Positions 32,771 to 41,386 of a stretch of 64,000 nucleotides of DNA are shown here, in pieces. The position numbers and the translations under genes were made by a program. Source of the stretch: FEN-1139 sp038207155 (GTDB lineage Bacteria; Myxococcota_A; Polyangia; Polyangiales; Polyangiaceae); NCBI GenBank assembly GCA_038207155.1, contig JBBRAB010000003.1, forward strand, positions 1 to 64,000. Reading direction: 5' to 3'. Below the pieces are notes generated by a model that saw nothing but the letters and a program-made list of their open reading frames with translations, did no database searches and was not told the origin of the DNA. The first letter of the stretch is position 1, and each line of letters starts with the position of its first letter.

Positions 32771-35236
32771 GTGACTGAAGAGGCACCCGAACCTACCCCG
32801 TCGCGACCGCCGGAGGACTACGGCGCCCACAACATCACGATTCTCGAAGGTCTTGAGGCTGTGCGAAAGCGGCCCGGGATGTACATCGGGGATGTGCATG
32901 ATGGCTCTGCCTTGCACCATCTGGTGTGGGAGTGCATCGACAACGCCGTGGATGAGCACCTGGCGGGTTACTGCAAGGTTTGCTCGGTGACGGTGCATTA
33001 CGACGGAAGCGTTACCGTCGAAGACGACGGTCGTGGCATTCCGGTTGGTATGCATGAGCGTGGCATCAGCGCTGCTGAGGTCGTCATGACCGTGCTGCAC
33101 GCAGGCGGAAAGTTCGACCACTCGAGCTATAAGGTCAGCGCTGGTCTGCACGGTGTTGGCGTCAGCGCAGTCAACGCAGTGAGTGAAGTCCTGCGGCTCG
33201 AGATTCAGCGTGAAGGCCGGGTTTGGTACCAGGAGTACCGTCGCGGTGTGCCTCAAGCGCCACTGGTCGCGATCGGTGAGACGGATCAGACCGGCACCAA
33301 ACTGACCTTCAAGCCCGATACGGAGATCTTCACGCAGCTTGAGTACGACCACGACATTCTGACGAGTCGTTTGCGGGAACTCGCGTTTCTGAACAACGGC
33401 TTGCGCGTTAACTTCGCCGATGAGCGTGGTGAGGGTCGCACTGAGGTTTTTGAGTACGTCGGTGGCATTCAGGAGTTCGTTGCGCTGCTAGCCCAAGCAA
33501 AGGATCCCGTTCACGAAGAGGTGATCGCCTTTCGGCACGAGGTTCCCTCGGCCGATGACGGCGCGGCGATCGTGGTTGATCTCGCGATTCAGTGGACCAG
33601 CTCCTATGCGGAGCAGATCTTCTGTTACACGAACAACATCAACAATCGTGACGGCGGCACCCATCTGACCGGTTTGCGATCTGGGCTCACCAAATCGCTC
33701 AATGCCTATGCAGCCAGTCAGAACCTGCTGAAGGACGCCAAGACGGGTCTGGCGGGCGAAGACTCGCGTGAAGGCGTAATCTGCGTCATTCACGTCAAGC
33801 ACCCGGACGCGTCATTTGACTCGCAGACGAAGTCAAAGCTGGTGTCGAGTGACGTCAAGGGCATCGTCGAGAATGCCGTATGTGAACAACTGGGGCGCTA
33901 CTTCGAAGAGCATCCCGCGATTGCGCGCAAGATCGTGGAAAAGGCCGTCATGGCCGCCAAGGCCCGTGAAGCTGCACGCAAAGCGCGTGAGGTGGTACGC
34001 AAGGGCGTGCTCGACAGTACGTCGCTATCCGGCAAGCTCGCCGATTGCCAGAGCAAGGATCCGGCGCTTAGCGAGCTGTTCATCGTCGAGGGTGAGAGCG
34101 CCGGTGGCAGCGCGAAGCAGGGCCGCGATCGACATTTTCAGGCTATTTTGCCGCTGAAGGGCAAAATTCTGAACGTGGAGCGCGCCCGCCTCGATCGCAT
34201 GCTGGCCTCCCAGGAGGTGGCGACGCTGATTTCAGCGCTCGGTTGCGGCATCGGTGACAACGGAAGCTTTGACGTTTCGAAGGTTCGCTATCACAAGATC
34301 GTGCTGATGACCGATGCCGACGTGGACGGAAGTCACATTCGCACACTGCTTCTGACGTTCTTCTATCGGCAGATGCCGGAGCTGATCGAGCGCGGCTACT
34401 TGTACATCGCGCAGCCTCCCTTGTTCGGTCTGCGTAAGGGCAAGAAGATGCTCTACATGAAGGACGCCCCTGTTCTCGACTCGTTTCTGACGAAGAACGG
34501 GATCGAGGGGCTGACGATTCGGACGGGCAATGGGCTGGAGATTCCGAATCCCACCATGTATCAGCTGGCCAATCGTCTTAAATCCTTCAAGCAGGTCCTC
34601 AAGAAGATGGCGCGCCGTGCTGATCCACGGGCGATCAGTGCCTTGATGACGATTGCACCACTGACACTGACCGAGCTGCGCGATCACGAGAAGATGGATC
34701 AGGTTGCGGTTCAGCTGGAAGCCAAGCTGGTCGAGCGCCATCCAGATCTCGCGCCGCTCAGCGTTACCGTGGATTGGGAAAAGCGTCACGGAGCCGCTCG
34801 GCTGATGATCCGCTTCCGACCCGGTGTTTCAAGCGAGCCCACCATTATCGACTGGGGCCTTGCCGAGAGCGCGGAGTACCAGGAGCTGCTTGAGCTCGAC
34901 AAAGACATCCGTGCGGTCGGAACTCCGCCTTATACGGTTGAATTGGAGAGCGGTCTCACTCAGGAGATCGCGGATCCAGAGGCCCTCGAGAGCTTCATTC
35001 AGGAGCGTGGACGCAAGGGTCTCCACATCACCCGCTACAAGGGTCTCGGCGAAATGAACGCGGATCAGCTTTGGGAAACCACGATGGACCCGAATGGTCG
35101 CACGCTGCTCCAGGTTCGAGCGACCGATCCCACCACGGCTGATCAGATCTTCAGCGTGTTGATGGGGGATCAAGTCGAGCCACGGCGCAAGTTCATCGAG
35201 GACAATGCGCTGAACGTTCGCAACCTCGATATCTAG
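32771..35236 (+). CDS. gyrB: DNA gyrase subunit B
   Basis: This 821-residue protein has the GHKL ATPase domain (VRKRPGMYIGD; ECIDNAVDEHLAG; EDDGRGIPVGMHE), the transducer with its HGVGVSAVNA lid, the TOPRIM domain (IVEGESAGGSAKQGRDR near 438; MTDADVDGSHI near 512), and the C-terminal GyrA-binding region ending in RRKFIEDNALNVRNLDI. It supplies ATP-driven negative supercoiling with GyrA. ParE is a paralog with similar motifs, but the location after dnaN-recF and the standard C-terminus favour GyrB. The start is GTG at 32771. Confidence 0.96.
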   Translation: MTEEAPEPTPSRPPEDYGAHNITILEGLEAVRKRPGMYIGDVHDGSALHHLVWECIDNAVDEHLAGYCKVCSVTVHYDGSVTVEDDGRGIPVGMHERGISAAEVVMTVLHAGGKFDHSSYKVSAGLHGVGVSAVNAVSEVLRLEIQREGRVWYQEYRRGVPQAPLVAIGETDQTGTKLTFKPDTEIFTQLEYDHDILTSRLRELAFLNNGLRVNFADERGEGRTEVFEYVGGIQEFVALLAQAKDPVHEEVIAFRHEVPSADDGAAIVVDLAIQWTSSYAEQIFCYTNNINNRDGGTHLTGLRSGLTKSLNAYAASQNLLKDAKTGLAGEDSREGVICVIHVKHPDASFDSQTKSKLVSSDVKGIVENAVCEQLGRYFEEHPAIARKIVEKAVMAAKAREAARKAREVVRKGVLDSTSLSGKLADCQSKDPALSELFIVEGESAGGSAKQGRDRHFQAILPLKGKILNVERARLDRMLASQEVATLISALGCGIGDNGSFDVSKVRYHKIVLMTDADVDGSHIRTLLLTFFYRQMPELIERGYLYIAQPPLFGLRKGKKMLYMKDAPVLDSFLTKNGIEGLTIRTGNGLEIPNPTMYQLANRLKSFKQVLKKMARRADPRAISALMTIAPLTLTELRDHEKMDQVAVQLEAKLVERHPDLAPLSVTVDWEKRHGAARLMIRFRPGVSSEPTIIDWGLAESAEYQELLELDKDIRAVGTPPYTVELESGLTQEIADPEALESFIQERGRKGLHITRYKGLGEMNADQLWETTMDPNGRTLLQVRATDPTTADQIFSVLMGDQVEPRRKFIEDNALNVRNLDI

Positions 35237-35303
35237 TTGTGGCGGCGCGGCCGCCCCCTGCCGTGGGGAGGCCAGCTGTCGCGAATTGGGTGCTGGATCC
35301 CGC

Positions 35304-35341
35304 AGAACTGCCTCGCCCGAGCTTCGGAGCGAGGCAGTTCT
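35304..35341 (+). terminator. Intrinsic terminator after gyrB
   Basis: A perfect 13-bp inverted repeat (AGAACTGCCTCGC at 35304-35316; GCGAGGCAGTTCT at 35329-35341) with a 12-base loop lies 68 bases after the gyrB stop. It is followed by CGTTGCTT, a weak T-rich stretch. Confidence 0.78.
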
Positions 35342-35495
35342 CGTTGCTTCGCCGGTGTTTCCTGGCCTCCCGAGGGTGGCCAGCCTCCAGCCGCCCCCTC
35401 CGTCGCCATGGGTGGGAGTCGATGAGCAGACTAGTCTGGCGCCAGGCGTAATTCCCGTTCGGCGAGCTCACGCTTGGGCGGTATAAGCGAACCCT

Positions 35496-36806
35496 ATGAC
35501 AGCGCTAGGTTCGCGCCGAGCTCATCCGCTCCTCTGGGTCCCCAGTCTCTATTTTGCGATGGGCACTCCGATGATCGCCGTCTCCACGGTGGCGGCCATG
35601 ATGTACAAGAATCTGGGCCTCACGAACGCCCAGATCGGCTTTTACACCGGAAGCTTTTACCTAGCCTGGGTCATCAAGCCTCTCTGGGCACCCTTCGTCG
35701 AGCTTCACCGCACCAAGCGCTTCTTCGTCTTGGGTATGGAGCTGGCGATGGTGGGCAGTTTCGGCATGCTGGCGCTGGCGCTGCATTCGCCCATCTGGCT
35801 TGTCGCCACCAACGTCTTGTTCTGGCTGACAGCGCTGGCTTCGGCGACCCAGGACATCGCGGCCGACGGCATCTACATCGCGACCATGTCCGCGCCCGAG
35901 CAGGCAGAGTATGCAGGGGTGCAGGGGATTGCTTGGAATTCAGGCAGGATCATCGCTTCGGGAGCGCTCGTTTCCCTGACAGGTTACCTCCACGACACGC
36001 GGCAGTTGTCGTGGGTTTCATCGTGGACGGTGATCATGGCGGCCCTGAGCGTGATCATGTTGGTTTGCTGGCTGTGGCATCAACGGATGCTTCCGATTGG
36101 TGATGTCGTGGTTCAGCGTATGGACGCCGCTGACGAGTCGAAACCCGCGCCCCGCATGCTTGACGCCTGGGTAGATTTCTTCGCTAAGCCGAAGATCCTA
36201 GCCATGCTGGGGGTGGTGTTTTTCTATCGATTTGGCGAGGGCTTCATCGAGAAGATGGGTCCCCTATTCATGATGGATCCCAGGGCACAGGGTGGACTGG
36301 GGCTCTCGAACACGACGCTAGGTAACATCAATGGAACCCTCGGAACCCTCGGGTTTCTCTTGGGAACGTTCGGTGGTGGCCTATTTGCCGCCCGGATTGG
36401 GCTCCGACGCGCGTTCGTTCCGCTGGCGCTGGCGCTCAACGTTCCTCACATCACCTACTTCTATCTTAGTCAGGCCCTCCCAACGAACCTGACGCTGATC
36501 ACCACGGTCGTGACGATCGAGAAGATCGGGTACGGCGCCGGCACGGTTGGAATGATGCTGTACATGATGCAGCAGCTCGCACCTGGCCGCTTTCGCACAG
36601 CGCACTACGCCTTTGCAACGGGCGTGATGGCGCTCTGCATGTCAGTCACCGGAATGCTGAGTGGCGGCATCCAGGCTCGGCTCGGTCATCAGCACTTCTT
36701 CCTCTTTGTACTGGCTGCCTCGGTGCCGCCAGTCATCATCGCATTCCTCGCTCCCTTCGTGCACGAACCTGAGACCAAGGCTTCAACCCCAATGGGGGGT
36801 CATTAG
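35496..36806 (+). CDS. AmpG-like MFS permease
   Basis: This 436-residue protein has about 12 membrane helices and the pattern of the AmpG/PAT branch of the major facilitator superfamily: LTNAQIGFYTGSFYLAWVIKPLWAP near helix 2 and TALASATQDIAADGIYI in helix 4-5. AmpG proteins import anhydromuropeptides for cell-wall recycling, and other members of the branch carry acetyl-CoA, so the substrate is not settled. The ATG at 35496 follows the gyrB terminator. It is a single gene, convergent with the glycosyltransferase downstream. Confidence 0.83.
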   Translation: MTALGSRRAHPLLWVPSLYFAMGTPMIAVSTVAAMMYKNLGLTNAQIGFYTGSFYLAWVIKPLWAPFVELHRTKRFFVLGMELAMVGSFGMLALALHSPIWLVATNVLFWLTALASATQDIAADGIYIATMSAPEQAEYAGVQGIAWNSGRIIASGALVSLTGYLHDTRQLSWVSSWTVIMAALSVIMLVCWLWHQRMLPIGDVVVQRMDAADESKPAPRMLDAWVDFFAKPKILAMLGVVFFYRFGEGFIEKMGPLFMMDPRAQGGLGLSNTTLGNINGTLGTLGFLLGTFGGGLFAARIGLRRAFVPLALALNVPHITYFYLSQALPTNLTLITTVVTIEKIGYGAGTVGMMLYMMQQLAPGRFRTAHYAFATGVMALCMSVTGMLSGGIQARLGHQHFFLFVLAASVPPVIIAFLAPFVHEPETKASTPMGGH

Positions 36807-37006
36807 TCCGTCGCGCGAGCAGAGGTTGCACCGCGTACAGAGCGGCCGACGCGCGGTCGTGAGGTGGTGTGAGAGCTTGCCGCGTGGCCCCAAGAGATTG
36901 CCACTCCGGAGAAACGAGTCGAGCGCTGGGATGGCCGCGTCTGCGCGCTGCTGTTACGCACGGTGGGTTCGCGGAAATTTCCCAATGAATCTAGGCTATT
37001 GGCAGG

Positions 37007-38566
37007 TTAGCGCCCCATCGCTCGCGTCCAAACGCAGACGTCGTGGTTCGGATCGTTGAGCGGCAAACACCTCAAGTGATAACCCGCATCGGCCCAGCGC
37101 CGCTCTGTGGGTTGGGGGGTGTAGCCGTGTGGCACGATCCACGGGTGAGCCACGATCACGTCCGGGTGACCCTGCAAGATCTGCTCAGTGGTGGCCTCGA
37201 GTTGGTGTCCCGGGATGTCGCGGACTGGGCGGTTGTGATGGCTGACGCGAGGCTCGTTGAGTGCCGTCACATCCTGGGGCACCAGGCCTGAGGCCCAGGG
37301 AATGACCCCAGCAGCTCGCACCGCGATGCGAGTGCCCGCGGGATAATGTGCCCGAAGTGCCCAACCTACCTGTTCCCAGTTCTCAACGTCGCGGCTGGCG
37401 GTGCGGAGCTCGCCTTCATCGAGCTCCGAGATGCGTCGAAGTTCGCCGGTGGTGAGCCACAAGCCGAGAGCGACCGTGCAGAGGCTGAGCAGTGCCGCGA
37501 GCGCGCTCTGGGTGCGAGCAGAGAGCTGCGCGCTGACATAATTCAGACCGAGGCTAGCGAGGGTCGCAAGCACGGCATTGGCTGCCGGAATCAGCGGTTG
37601 GTAGTAGCGAAAGCACCCGAGGTAATCTCCCCCCACGCGCGCGTAGGCGCTAATTGTCAGGGCAAACCACAGGGCAAATGCGAGTAACGGCGCGCGGGCG
37701 CGGGTGGGTCGCAGGGCGAGCACCACCGCCGCGACGGTCGCGACCCAGCTCGACCGCTGGCCAAGGAACAACCTCGCATCTGCCCAGCCGCGAGCCGCAA
37801 GACCTGGGGTGGAGGGCTTGGCGTAGTAGGTGTTCGGAAGCGGGTAGCCGTAGTAGACCCAGTGCAGCACGAACCAGAGCCCGAACAGTCCAAGGATCGT
37901 CCAGATTGCAGGGCTAAGGAAACGCCAGCCGCGCGCGAGTTCAGAGCCCGGCTGCCGCCAGTTGCGCCAAAACTCGAGTGCAGCAAAGACTGCGAGCAGC
38001 ACGACGTTCTCCGGGCGCGTCAGGACTGCGAGCGAGCCGATCAGGATTCGCAGTGGCTCACGAGCTCGCAAGCGACCGGGCTCCGAGGTTTCCACGATGA
38101 ACCAACCCAGAGCCGTGACTGCGACCGCCGGAGTCTCCATCCCAGGCGCTGACCAAGCTAGAAATCCCGCGGTAATTGAGCCAAATCCAGCGATTGCGAC
38201 GGCAAGCACGGGACGTGCGCCGAGCTGCATCGCCCAGAATGCGGCAAGCCAACAGGCAATCAGCCCAGAGCCGCGCGAGAGCCAGAGCATGCTTGCATCA
38301 GGAGCGAGCCCGAGGTGCTGGCAGGCGGCAAGCAGGAGGACCCACAGCGGGCTCGTGTAGCCATCGATCGCGGCGTCGAGCCGAAACGATGGAATGCCAT
38401 GCAATGCCAGGTTGCGCGCATAGACGAGCGTGATGTAGGCGTCGTCGAAGCGAAACCATCGCACCCGGTTGAGCAGCTGTTGCCAGGTCACCGCGATGGC
38501 GCAGGCACCGACGAGCCAGATGCCGATTGCGCCCCGAGTCACGGTGGGTTGAGAGGCCGAGGACAC
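37007..38566 (-). CDS. GT-C fold membrane glycosyltransferase
   Basis: This 519-residue protein has about ten membrane helices and, in the first external loop, FRFDDAYITLVYARNLA followed by AIDGYTSPLW. This acidic pair and the GYTSPLW stretch are typical of GT-C lipid-linked-sugar glycosyltransferases, such as the arabinofuranosyltransferase AftB-like group. A soluble C-terminal region of about 110 residues (ending VCVWTRAMGR) faces the periplasm. It should transfer a sugar from a polyprenyl-phosphate donor to an envelope glycan. The donor and acceptor are unknown. It stands alone, with no polysaccharide cluster nearby. Confidence 0.75.
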   Translation of the reverse strand: MSSASQPTVTRGAIGIWLVGACAIAVTWQQLLNRVRWFRFDDAYITLVYARNLALHGIPSFRLDAAIDGYTSPLWVLLLAACQHLGLAPDASMLWLSRGSGLIACWLAAFWAMQLGARPVLAVAIAGFGSITAGFLAWSAPGMETPAVAVTALGWFIVETSEPGRLRAREPLRILIGSLAVLTRPENVVLLAVFAALEFWRNWRQPGSELARGWRFLSPAIWTILGLFGLWFVLHWVYYGYPLPNTYYAKPSTPGLAARGWADARLFLGQRSSWVATVAAVVLALRPTRARAPLLAFALWFALTISAYARVGGDYLGCFRYYQPLIPAANAVLATLASLGLNYVSAQLSARTQSALAALLSLCTVALGLWLTTGELRRISELDEGELRTASRDVENWEQVGWALRAHYPAGTRIAVRAAGVIPWASGLVPQDVTALNEPRVSHHNRPVRDIPGHQLEATTEQILQGHPDVIVAHPWIVPHGYTPQPTERRWADAGYHLRCLPLNDPNHDVCVWTRAMGR

Positions 38567-38711
38567 CTCGCGACCTTAGCGCGAAATCGACGGCAAATGG
38601 GCGGTGCTTGAGCGCGGCGAAGTTAAGTGGTGGTTCGGTCGAATCTGCTGAGAAACTAGCCAAAAATCCAGGACTAGGCGGATGGGACAGGCAACGCTAG
38701 TCTGAGGGACC

Positions 38712-39305
38712 ATGACCGGTCCTCTCTGTCCGAAGTGTCGTCGCACCGTGCTTGCTCCGACGACTGACGTGCCTGTGCCCGCGGAGCTGAGCGAACGTCC
38801 CCTCAAGTGCGAGGCCTGTCAGGGACTGTGGTTGCCGCACGTGATCGTGGAGAGCTGGCGTGCGCATCCCATCTCAGAACAGCTCGAGCTCGAGGCAGAG
38901 CCCGCGCACCCTTCAGTTCCTCCAGAAGCCGATCATCGGACGGGCCTCTGTCCCTTTGGACATGGGATCTTGATTCGAGCTCGAGTGGATGGTCCGCGCA
39001 CGTTCTACGTGGAGCGCTGTTCACCCTGTCGCGGAGTCTGGCTCGATCGTGGTGAGTGGAAGCGGCTGGCTTCGGCGCGCTTTCTTGAGCATCTGGATGA
39101 TCTGTGGGATCCCAACTGGAAGCGGCAAAATCGCGTCGCACTCGTTGAGCGTCATATCGACGCCGCACTGACTGAGGAGCTCGGGCAGGAACTATTTAGC
39201 GACTTGCAGGCGGTGGTGAGCGAGCTGCACGGGCATCCGGCGAGGGCTCAAGCTCTCGCGTGGATCGTCGAGCACTTGGAACGGGAGTTGACCCACCGGC
39301 GCTAG
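38712..39305 (+). CDS. Zinc-ribbon protein (zf-TFIIB type, two ribbons)
   Basis: This 197-residue protein has two zinc-ribbon units. The first pairs CPKC (residues 6-9) with CEAC (about 33-36). The second uses a CPFGH element near 79 and ERCSPCRGVWLDRGEW near 101-116, the latter being the hallmark of zf-TFIIB (DUF1922-like) bacterial proteins. The C-terminal 75 residues are helical and charged. It is probably cytoplasmic with a structural zinc; no enzymatic function can be assigned. TGAGGG upstream of ATG 38712 supports the start. It is divergent from the glycosyltransferase gene. Confidence 0.75.
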   Translation: MTGPLCPKCRRTVLAPTTDVPVPAELSERPLKCEACQGLWLPHVIVESWRAHPISEQLELEAEPAHPSVPPEADHRTGLCPFGHGILIRARVDGPRTFYVERCSPCRGVWLDRGEWKRLASARFLEHLDDLWDPNWKRQNRVALVERHIDAALTEELGQELFSDLQAVVSELHGHPARAQALAWIVEHLERELTHRR

Positions 39306-39407
39306 TTATTGAAGAGTTGCCGCAGGAGGTGACGCTCCGGCATTTGGGTGGAGCAGGCTGTGTGTTGCGTGGACGACTCAGCGTGTGGCTTGCGTCGTCC
39401 TTTGCGA

Positions 39408-40127
39408 TTATTCGCTTCGAAGCGTCCAAACCTGACGAAGCGCGCCGCCATCGTAGGTGCCGTCGAGCTTGAGATGGTTCTCCCAGTTTGGGCTGGGCGG
39501 CGTGGTGAAGACTGGAGTCAGGTCGCAGGATGCGCCGGGTTCCAGCGTGGCCGGCATCTCCGGCAGGCGGATACTCGTATCCGGGATGCGGAGACTGGCT
39601 ATGGGTGCAACGAGTGGCAACGCGCAGCGGTTCGTGAGTTTGAGCGGGGCCGTTTGCGCGCCGGAATAGACCCAATCCAGCTCACGCGTGGCTTGAAGAC
39701 AGCTGACTTGGTGTGGCTCAAGCAGCTTGCCGTCAGCGAAGATGCGATCGAGGTAACTTGGCGCGTGGTCGCCTTGTCGCACCGTGAAACGGATCCACTG
39801 TCCCGATTGGAGCGGTAGGGAGAGATCGAAGCTGCCGTTGTCCGTGACGCTGGTCGCGACGGGAGGTCCCTGCTCGTCGAGATTGATTGCTTCGAGCAAC
39901 GCTCCGGCGGTAACGGCATCCGGCTCGCCGTGCAGCGGTATCGCAAAGATTTCCGGCTCGCCCGGTTTGGCGGCAGCGCTCGCATACTGCGCGCCCAGTC
40001 CGATCAGTTCTGGGTTTGGCGCCGGCAGCTGCGATTCAGGGGGTTCCGGCATTGGCGTAGCTGCGCAGCCCACCGCCGCAAGGGCGAACAGCCAGGTCGA
40101 CAGGGAGATGGAGTGGGGGGACGCCAT
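39408..40127 (-). CDS. Lipoprotein of unknown function
   Basis: This 239-residue protein starts at the ATG at 40127; the 41 extra residues upstream show no exported-protein start. A signal ends in LAAVGC, so it is probably a lipoprotein. The rest is predicted mainly beta: a region with GSFDLSLPLQSGQWIRFTVRQ (about 110-130) and a C-terminal stretch with PLKLTNRCALPLVAPIASLRI, resembling Ig-like or ASPM-SPD-2-type immunoglobulin folds that precede alternating hydrophobic strands. No enzyme motif is seen. It is followed (upstream on the same strand) by the Cys-rich repeat lipoprotein, so the two may be co-transcribed; the gap between them is 130 bases. Confidence 0.65.
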   Translation of the reverse strand: MASPHSISLSTWLFALAAVGCAATPMPEPPESQLPAPNPELIGLGAQYASAAAKPGEPEIFAIPLHGEPDAVTAGALLEAINLDEQGPPVATSVTDNGSFDLSLPLQSGQWIRFTVRQGDHAPSYLDRIFADGKLLEPHQVSCLQATRELDWVYSGAQTAPLKLTNRCALPLVAPIASLRIPDTSIRLPEMPATLEPGASCDLTPVFTTPPSPNWENHLKLDGTYDGGALRQVWTLRSE

Positions 40128-40257
40128 GGTTACCGGTGCGGGCAGGGCAGAGTGGAGCTGGTCGGAGGCAACGTCGGTGGACGCATCGTAAACCAATGAC
40201 TTCGTGCGAGGGGCGGTTTGAGCGCCCCTCGCGGCGAAGCTGGGAGGCAACGCTTTG

Positions 40258-41217
40258 TCAGATGGGGAGCGGTGCGGGCATCGGTGCGGGGGTCGGGACC
40301 ACGCAGTCCGGGTCCTGGCTGATGCAGGGATCGGTCGCGGGGCGCGAGCACTTGCCGTCGCTCACCTCGCTGTAGGCAGCGCAGGCGACGTTGCAGTCGG
40401 GATCTGCGAGGCAGGGATCCGTCGAGGTTGTGCAAATCCCGTCGCTGATCGGAGCGGCGACGGGTTTCTGGCAGATCACGTTACAGTCCGGATCTTCCAT
40501 CACTACACCGCAGGCGCCGACCAGGGGTGGCGTGCAGATCTCGTCGCTGATCGGAGCAGGCATCATCGCTGCGCCACCGGTCGCTGCCTTACATGTGTAG
40601 CAGTCCGGATCGGGCATCGAGCAGGGTCCGGGAGCCACCGGCCTGCAGACGCCGTCAGGGGCTAGTGCCATCATCGTGCAGGCCACGACGCAATCCGGAT
40701 CCTGGCTACGGCATAGGTCGTCGGGTGCGCGCGAGCATTTGCCGTCGGAGACCTCCACGAACTCGGGACAGGCGCTACCGCTGCAGTCGGGATCCTGGAA
40801 CGTGCAGGGATCGCTGCTTTCGCGCGAGCATTTGCCGTCCGAGACCTCACTCAGCATCGCGCAGACCACGCCGTCAATGGGCTTGGTGGGGTCTTGTCCG
40901 CAGTCGGGATCCTGAGCGCGGCAGGGATCGGTGGGCTTGCGGGTGCACTTGCCGTCCTGCTCCTCCACGAACGCTGCGCACACGATCGGTTTGCCGGGGG
41001 CAGTCTCGCAGTCCGTGTCCGCACGCTCGCAGAAGGTGTCGCACTGCTTGTCGCCGTACCAGTTCTGCGTCGCACAGATATCGCCCTCGCCCTGTCCCTC
41101 GGCTGCCTGGAGCTTGGTGAGAACCCCGTCCGCTCCCGAGGTGGTTTGGCCACTACAGCCGAAGGCCAGAATGAAGGAACCGAGAGCAAGGTAGCGTTTG
41201 GAGGAGATGGTCAACAT
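40258..41217 (-). CDS. Lipoprotein with seven four-Cys repeats
   Basis: This 319-residue protein has a lipoprotein signal (SFILAFGC) and AAGGA before ATG 41217. After a linker and one divergent Cys unit, about seven tandem repeats of 30-38 residues follow. The common form is C-x(9-11)-DGxC-x(7)-C-x(4-5)-DPDC, for example SDGKCSRESSDPCTFQDPDC. Each repeat has four Cys (likely disulfides) and an acidic DPDC end that could bind Ca2+ or another metal. Repeats 4 and 5 are the most diverged. Similar Cys-rich lipoproteins occur in myxobacteria but have no known function. It is divergent from the 1554-residue kinase/sigma-54 activator. Confidence 0.75.
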   Translation of the reverse strand: MLTISSKRYLALGSFILAFGCSGQTTSGADGVLTKLQAAEGQGEGDICATQNWYGDKQCDTFCERADTDCETAPGKPIVCAAFVEEQDGKCTRKPTDPCRAQDPDCGQDPTKPIDGVVCAMLSEVSDGKCSRESSDPCTFQDPDCSGSACPEFVEVSDGKCSRAPDDLCRSQDPDCVVACTMMALAPDGVCRPVAPGPCSMPDPDCYTCKAATGGAAMMPAPISDEICTPPLVGACGVVMEDPDCNVICQKPVAAPISDGICTTSTDPCLADPDCNVACAAYSEVSDGKCSRPATDPCISQDPDCVVPTPAPMPAPLPI

Positions 41218-41339
41218 GGCGAGGTCCTTTCGGGGTCGTGCTACCTAAGAGCAAGGAGGGTGCCAGGAGTCACGCGGATGAATTAGCTGTAAAGTCAGGT
41301 AGTTAGCTTCTGTTGCCACTGAGTCATAGTGTTCTGATA

Positions 41340-41356
41340 TGTTCCAGATTGTTCCA
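41340..41356 (+). promoter_or_regulatory. Direct repeat TGTTCCA-GAT-TGTTCCA between divergent genes
   Basis: Two TGTTCCA copies (41340-41346 and 41350-41356) are 10 bases apart, i.e. on one face of the helix, 30 bases before the activator start and 123 bases before the Cys-rich lipoprotein start. This spacing is common for regulator binding. No sigma-54 -24/-12 element was found nearby. Confidence 0.35.
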
Positions 41357-41386
41357 CTTGGCGATGTGCCGTAGGCTGGGCAAACG

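Noticed and set aside
32771..35236. gyrB as parE
   Set aside because: Gene order after dnaN-recF and the standard GyrB C-terminus favour GyrB, although motifs alone do not separate the two.
41290..41386. A sigma-54 -24/-12 promoter before the activator or lipoprotein gene
   Set aside because: GG and GC elements such as TGGCA occur, but none has the required 12-base spacing.
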